From Trochalopteron elliotii (Eukaryota; Chordata; Aves; Passeriformes; Leiothrichidae): DNA of 64,000 bases. The notes under the pieces are model-generated. The model ran no database searches, was not told the DNA's origin, and was given only the letters and a program-made list of their open reading frames with translations. This document shows, piece after piece, positions 61,701 through 64,000 of this stretch. How positions within the stretch are numbered: position 1 is the stretch's first letter; every line of letters begins with the position of its first letter. The translations under genes and the position numbers were made by a program. The stretch is from the NCBI GenBank assembly GCA_024734555.1, contig JANPWX010000336.1, positions 1,329,749 through 1,393,748 of the forward strand, given 5' to 3'.

Positions 61701-64000
61701 GATGTGCAGCACACCCCAGGGGGATGTTCTGTTGGGACTTTCAGGGAACTGCTGGATTCATCATGGACAACACAGAAATCTTGGAAGTTTGATGGTCAGT
61801 CAGTGTTTAGATGACAGGGTTCCATTAATTGCACCTTTTGGCTGGAGAGTGAGGAGCTGTAGCAAGGCAGAACTCACCCTGGTGGGTGAGGCTGCTCAAG
61901 GAGCTGCTGTGCACCCCTGGGAGCCAGGGAGGAGGAGGGGAAAGTCAGCCTTCACCCTCCTGCCTGGCCACTGAGCCAGCCAGAGCACCAGTCCTCCCAG
62001 GGACTTGGAGATTTGGTAATAAAAGGTCCATGGACAGTGAGCTCCAGAACACTTTCTCTGCTGCCTTTGGAGTTGTAAATGCTGAGTTTCACACTGTACA
62101 TTAAACGAGGCTGAGACTTGAAAGCCACCAACTCTCCTCTAAGCATTAACATAAAAAAGAGTTGTAAGACTTGGGTTAATCACAAAGGTCTCTGTTGGCT
62201 ATCAGTGGAATAGAATTATTTTGATTTGTGCTTTGAAATAGTCTTTAAAACCTAATTCAGGTCTCACTGCAGAAACAGATGGGTTTTATTTATCCTTTTG
62301 CTACTCTTGATAGCTATGAAAGAAACATGAGATAGTCTGTATGTTCTACTTAGGACTTTTGAACACTTATTTAATGAAAAGGCATAATGATTTAATTTTT
62401 TAGAGGATGTTGAATTCCTGCATAGTTCAATAAAGCCTTTAGTTACCAGATTACATATTAAATTTGCCAGTGGTAAGAAACTTCTATTGAGTAGCACGAT
62501 TAATTTTCAGTTCATCTAACTGGCTTTATGTAACACATGATATTTAGCAGTCGAGACATCTGTTAAGGTGTATTATCAAACTGTGAGCTAATACAGGAGT
62601 CAAAAGAAAAAAAGTTGTATTCATTTATTCTGCAAGGAAAAAAAACTGTTTTAGAAGTCTTTTATTCAGTTCCCCAGTGTATAGTATTCACTCTGTGCTT
62701 GGTGTTTTCAAGCATAGAAAAATTTTAATTTCAAAAGTAGCTTTATTTATTTCAAAATCTTTGATAAGCTTCATACTTTTTATACAAGGAAACAGTCTTA
62801 ACATAACATCATTCTCTCTCAAGCTTACAAAGCCTACTGTTTTTACCTCACAAACATGTTTGGGTGGGCATTAGATTTCCTTTGGGATTCTCAATCTCAT
62901 TATTTTTATCAATAAAAAGCCTCTGCTGGACAAAGGAATAAATCACACATAAATGAAATATGAGAGATTACATGAGAAGCTCAGTTTTTGCTTCGTCTAA
63001 TTCAATATCTTTGGCCAAACGTCTCAATGTCAAAGGCTTTATAAGTATTCTACAGGATCAGTCTGGCAAAGAGAAATCAATAACCAGGTAATAGATTTGA
63101 TTAAAACTTTTCCCCTTCCACCCACTCCCATAAGCCAAATGTTTCTACCCATACTAATCTCTTCTGGCACTGTGGAACAGTTGGTTATTCTCTGTGGGGT
63201 GTTGAGATGTAAATATATACATAAAGTATGTTTTCATTTCAAAGAGCTCTGTTAACTATTGGTGAGTATCTATGTCAAGAAAAAGCAGTGTTTGTATCTC
63301 ATTTTCTTTAGAGAGCTCAGTTCTGCAATGTGCTTTTGGAAAATATGGACTGGTAACAACTATAACTTTGCTACAGATTTAGATCCTGATTTGTTGTTCA
63401 GAAGTTGGCTTTTTCCTGCTATTTCTGCCAAGCTGAGGAGAATTTCCTCACACAGGCCAAGGTTCCCAGCAGATGTCCGTACGTCTGGAGATTTTCTTTA
63501 TTGCCAAATCCTCAGTTGTCTGCTTTACCCCAGTGCTTCTCATCTCGTGTCTCTGAGGTGGTTGTAGTGGCAGCCCACGTGCCATCTGGAAGGTTTGCCT
63601 TCAGAAACATTCATAATTAGGCCACTAAAGTTCTCCAAGGATGTTACTTCTGCTTTAAAGAAGTAGTTTTCCCTGTCAGTAGAAAGACCAAAGAATGTTC
63701 CTATTGCATGGAACCTGAAGAGTCTATCATTATATTGATTTTAGAAAGCAAAACAGTGTGCAGTTCCATAGTGTGGTTACTGAATAGGCTTCACTTTTCA
63801 TCCAGAATGACCAGGCTTGAATGAAAAACTGCCTTTGGCTTGTATTTCTTAGTTGGTGTAGATAGTGACCACTCAGAGTTAGTGATTCACTAATAATATC
63901 TCCATTACAATAATTCAGCAAGCGGCAGCAGACAGGAGTGCTGAGGACAGCTGGAGACAGGAGAGGAAGGAAATAGTTGGCAGAAGCAGCAGTCCTCCTG
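55724..64000 (+). other. SPAG16: SPAG16 intron downstream of the exon (partial), unique sequence
   Basis: This 8.3 kb begins at the donor and contains no further exon I can recognise and no transposon I can name. It has AT-rich stretches and poly-T tracts near 57300 and 57381, and moderately GC-richer patches near 57550-57700, 60180-60600 and 61300-62000. Short open frames here have no family resemblance and are treated as chance. Confidence 0.65.

Noticed and set aside
61290..62100. GC-richer segment with overlapping open frames as an exon or gene
   Set aside because: Frames overlap in several phases with no motif, and no splice sites delimit a convincing exon.
1..64000. CRISPR arrays, operons, phage or bacterial mobile systems
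   Set aside because: No regularly spaced direct repeats, no ribosome-binding-site-led gene strings; the sequence is avian nuclear intron.

Overview
This window reads as vertebrate nuclear DNA from a bird, most likely a songbird (Passeriformes). It holds many 5'-truncated CR1 LINEs, a tRNA-Ile-derived SINE with a CR1-like tail that matches the passerine TguSINE1 type, several avian-type endogenous-retrovirus LTRs, and no bacterial-style gene packing. Almost all open frames are short and fall in introns or repeats, so I do not call them genes.

The only protein-coding sequence I can support is one 144-base internal exon at 55580-55723 on the + strand. It has a polypyrimidine tract and CAG acceptor, a GTCAGT donor and an open frame. 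The product is part of the WD40 propeller of SPAG16 (PF20), an axonemal central-apparatus protein. The rest of the window is therefore best read as two partial introns: about 55.6 kb upstream and 8.3 kb downstream. SPAG16 is also a very large, intron-rich gene in mammals, so this fits.

Layout. 1-12 kb: intron with CR1 pieces at 197, 5320 and 10120 and one solo-type LTR at 3478-4238. 12-23 kb: the densest repeat cluster, with eight CR1 pieces, an LTR at 22612-23192 that abuts a CR1, and a pyrimidine-rich tract (about 12.9-14.6 kb) holding what looks like an ancient L2-type reverse-transcriptase fossil. 23-31 kb: mostly unique intron plus the longest CR1 (about 27400-28050). 31.46 kb: the SINE. 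31.6-43.3 kb: nearly 12 kb with no transposon I can name. 43.3-51.3 kb: two diverged LTRs of one family in the same orientation, with two CR1 pieces between them. 51.3-55.6 kb: unique intron leading to the exon. 55.7-64 kb: unique intron.

I found no new biological system. The observations most worth checking are the LTR pair and the unexplained open frame beside one of them, the SINE whose tail resembles a CR1 3' end in the same window, the L2-like fossil, and the long transposon-poor stretch. Repeat family names come from recognition by eye; edges are approximate unless stated.
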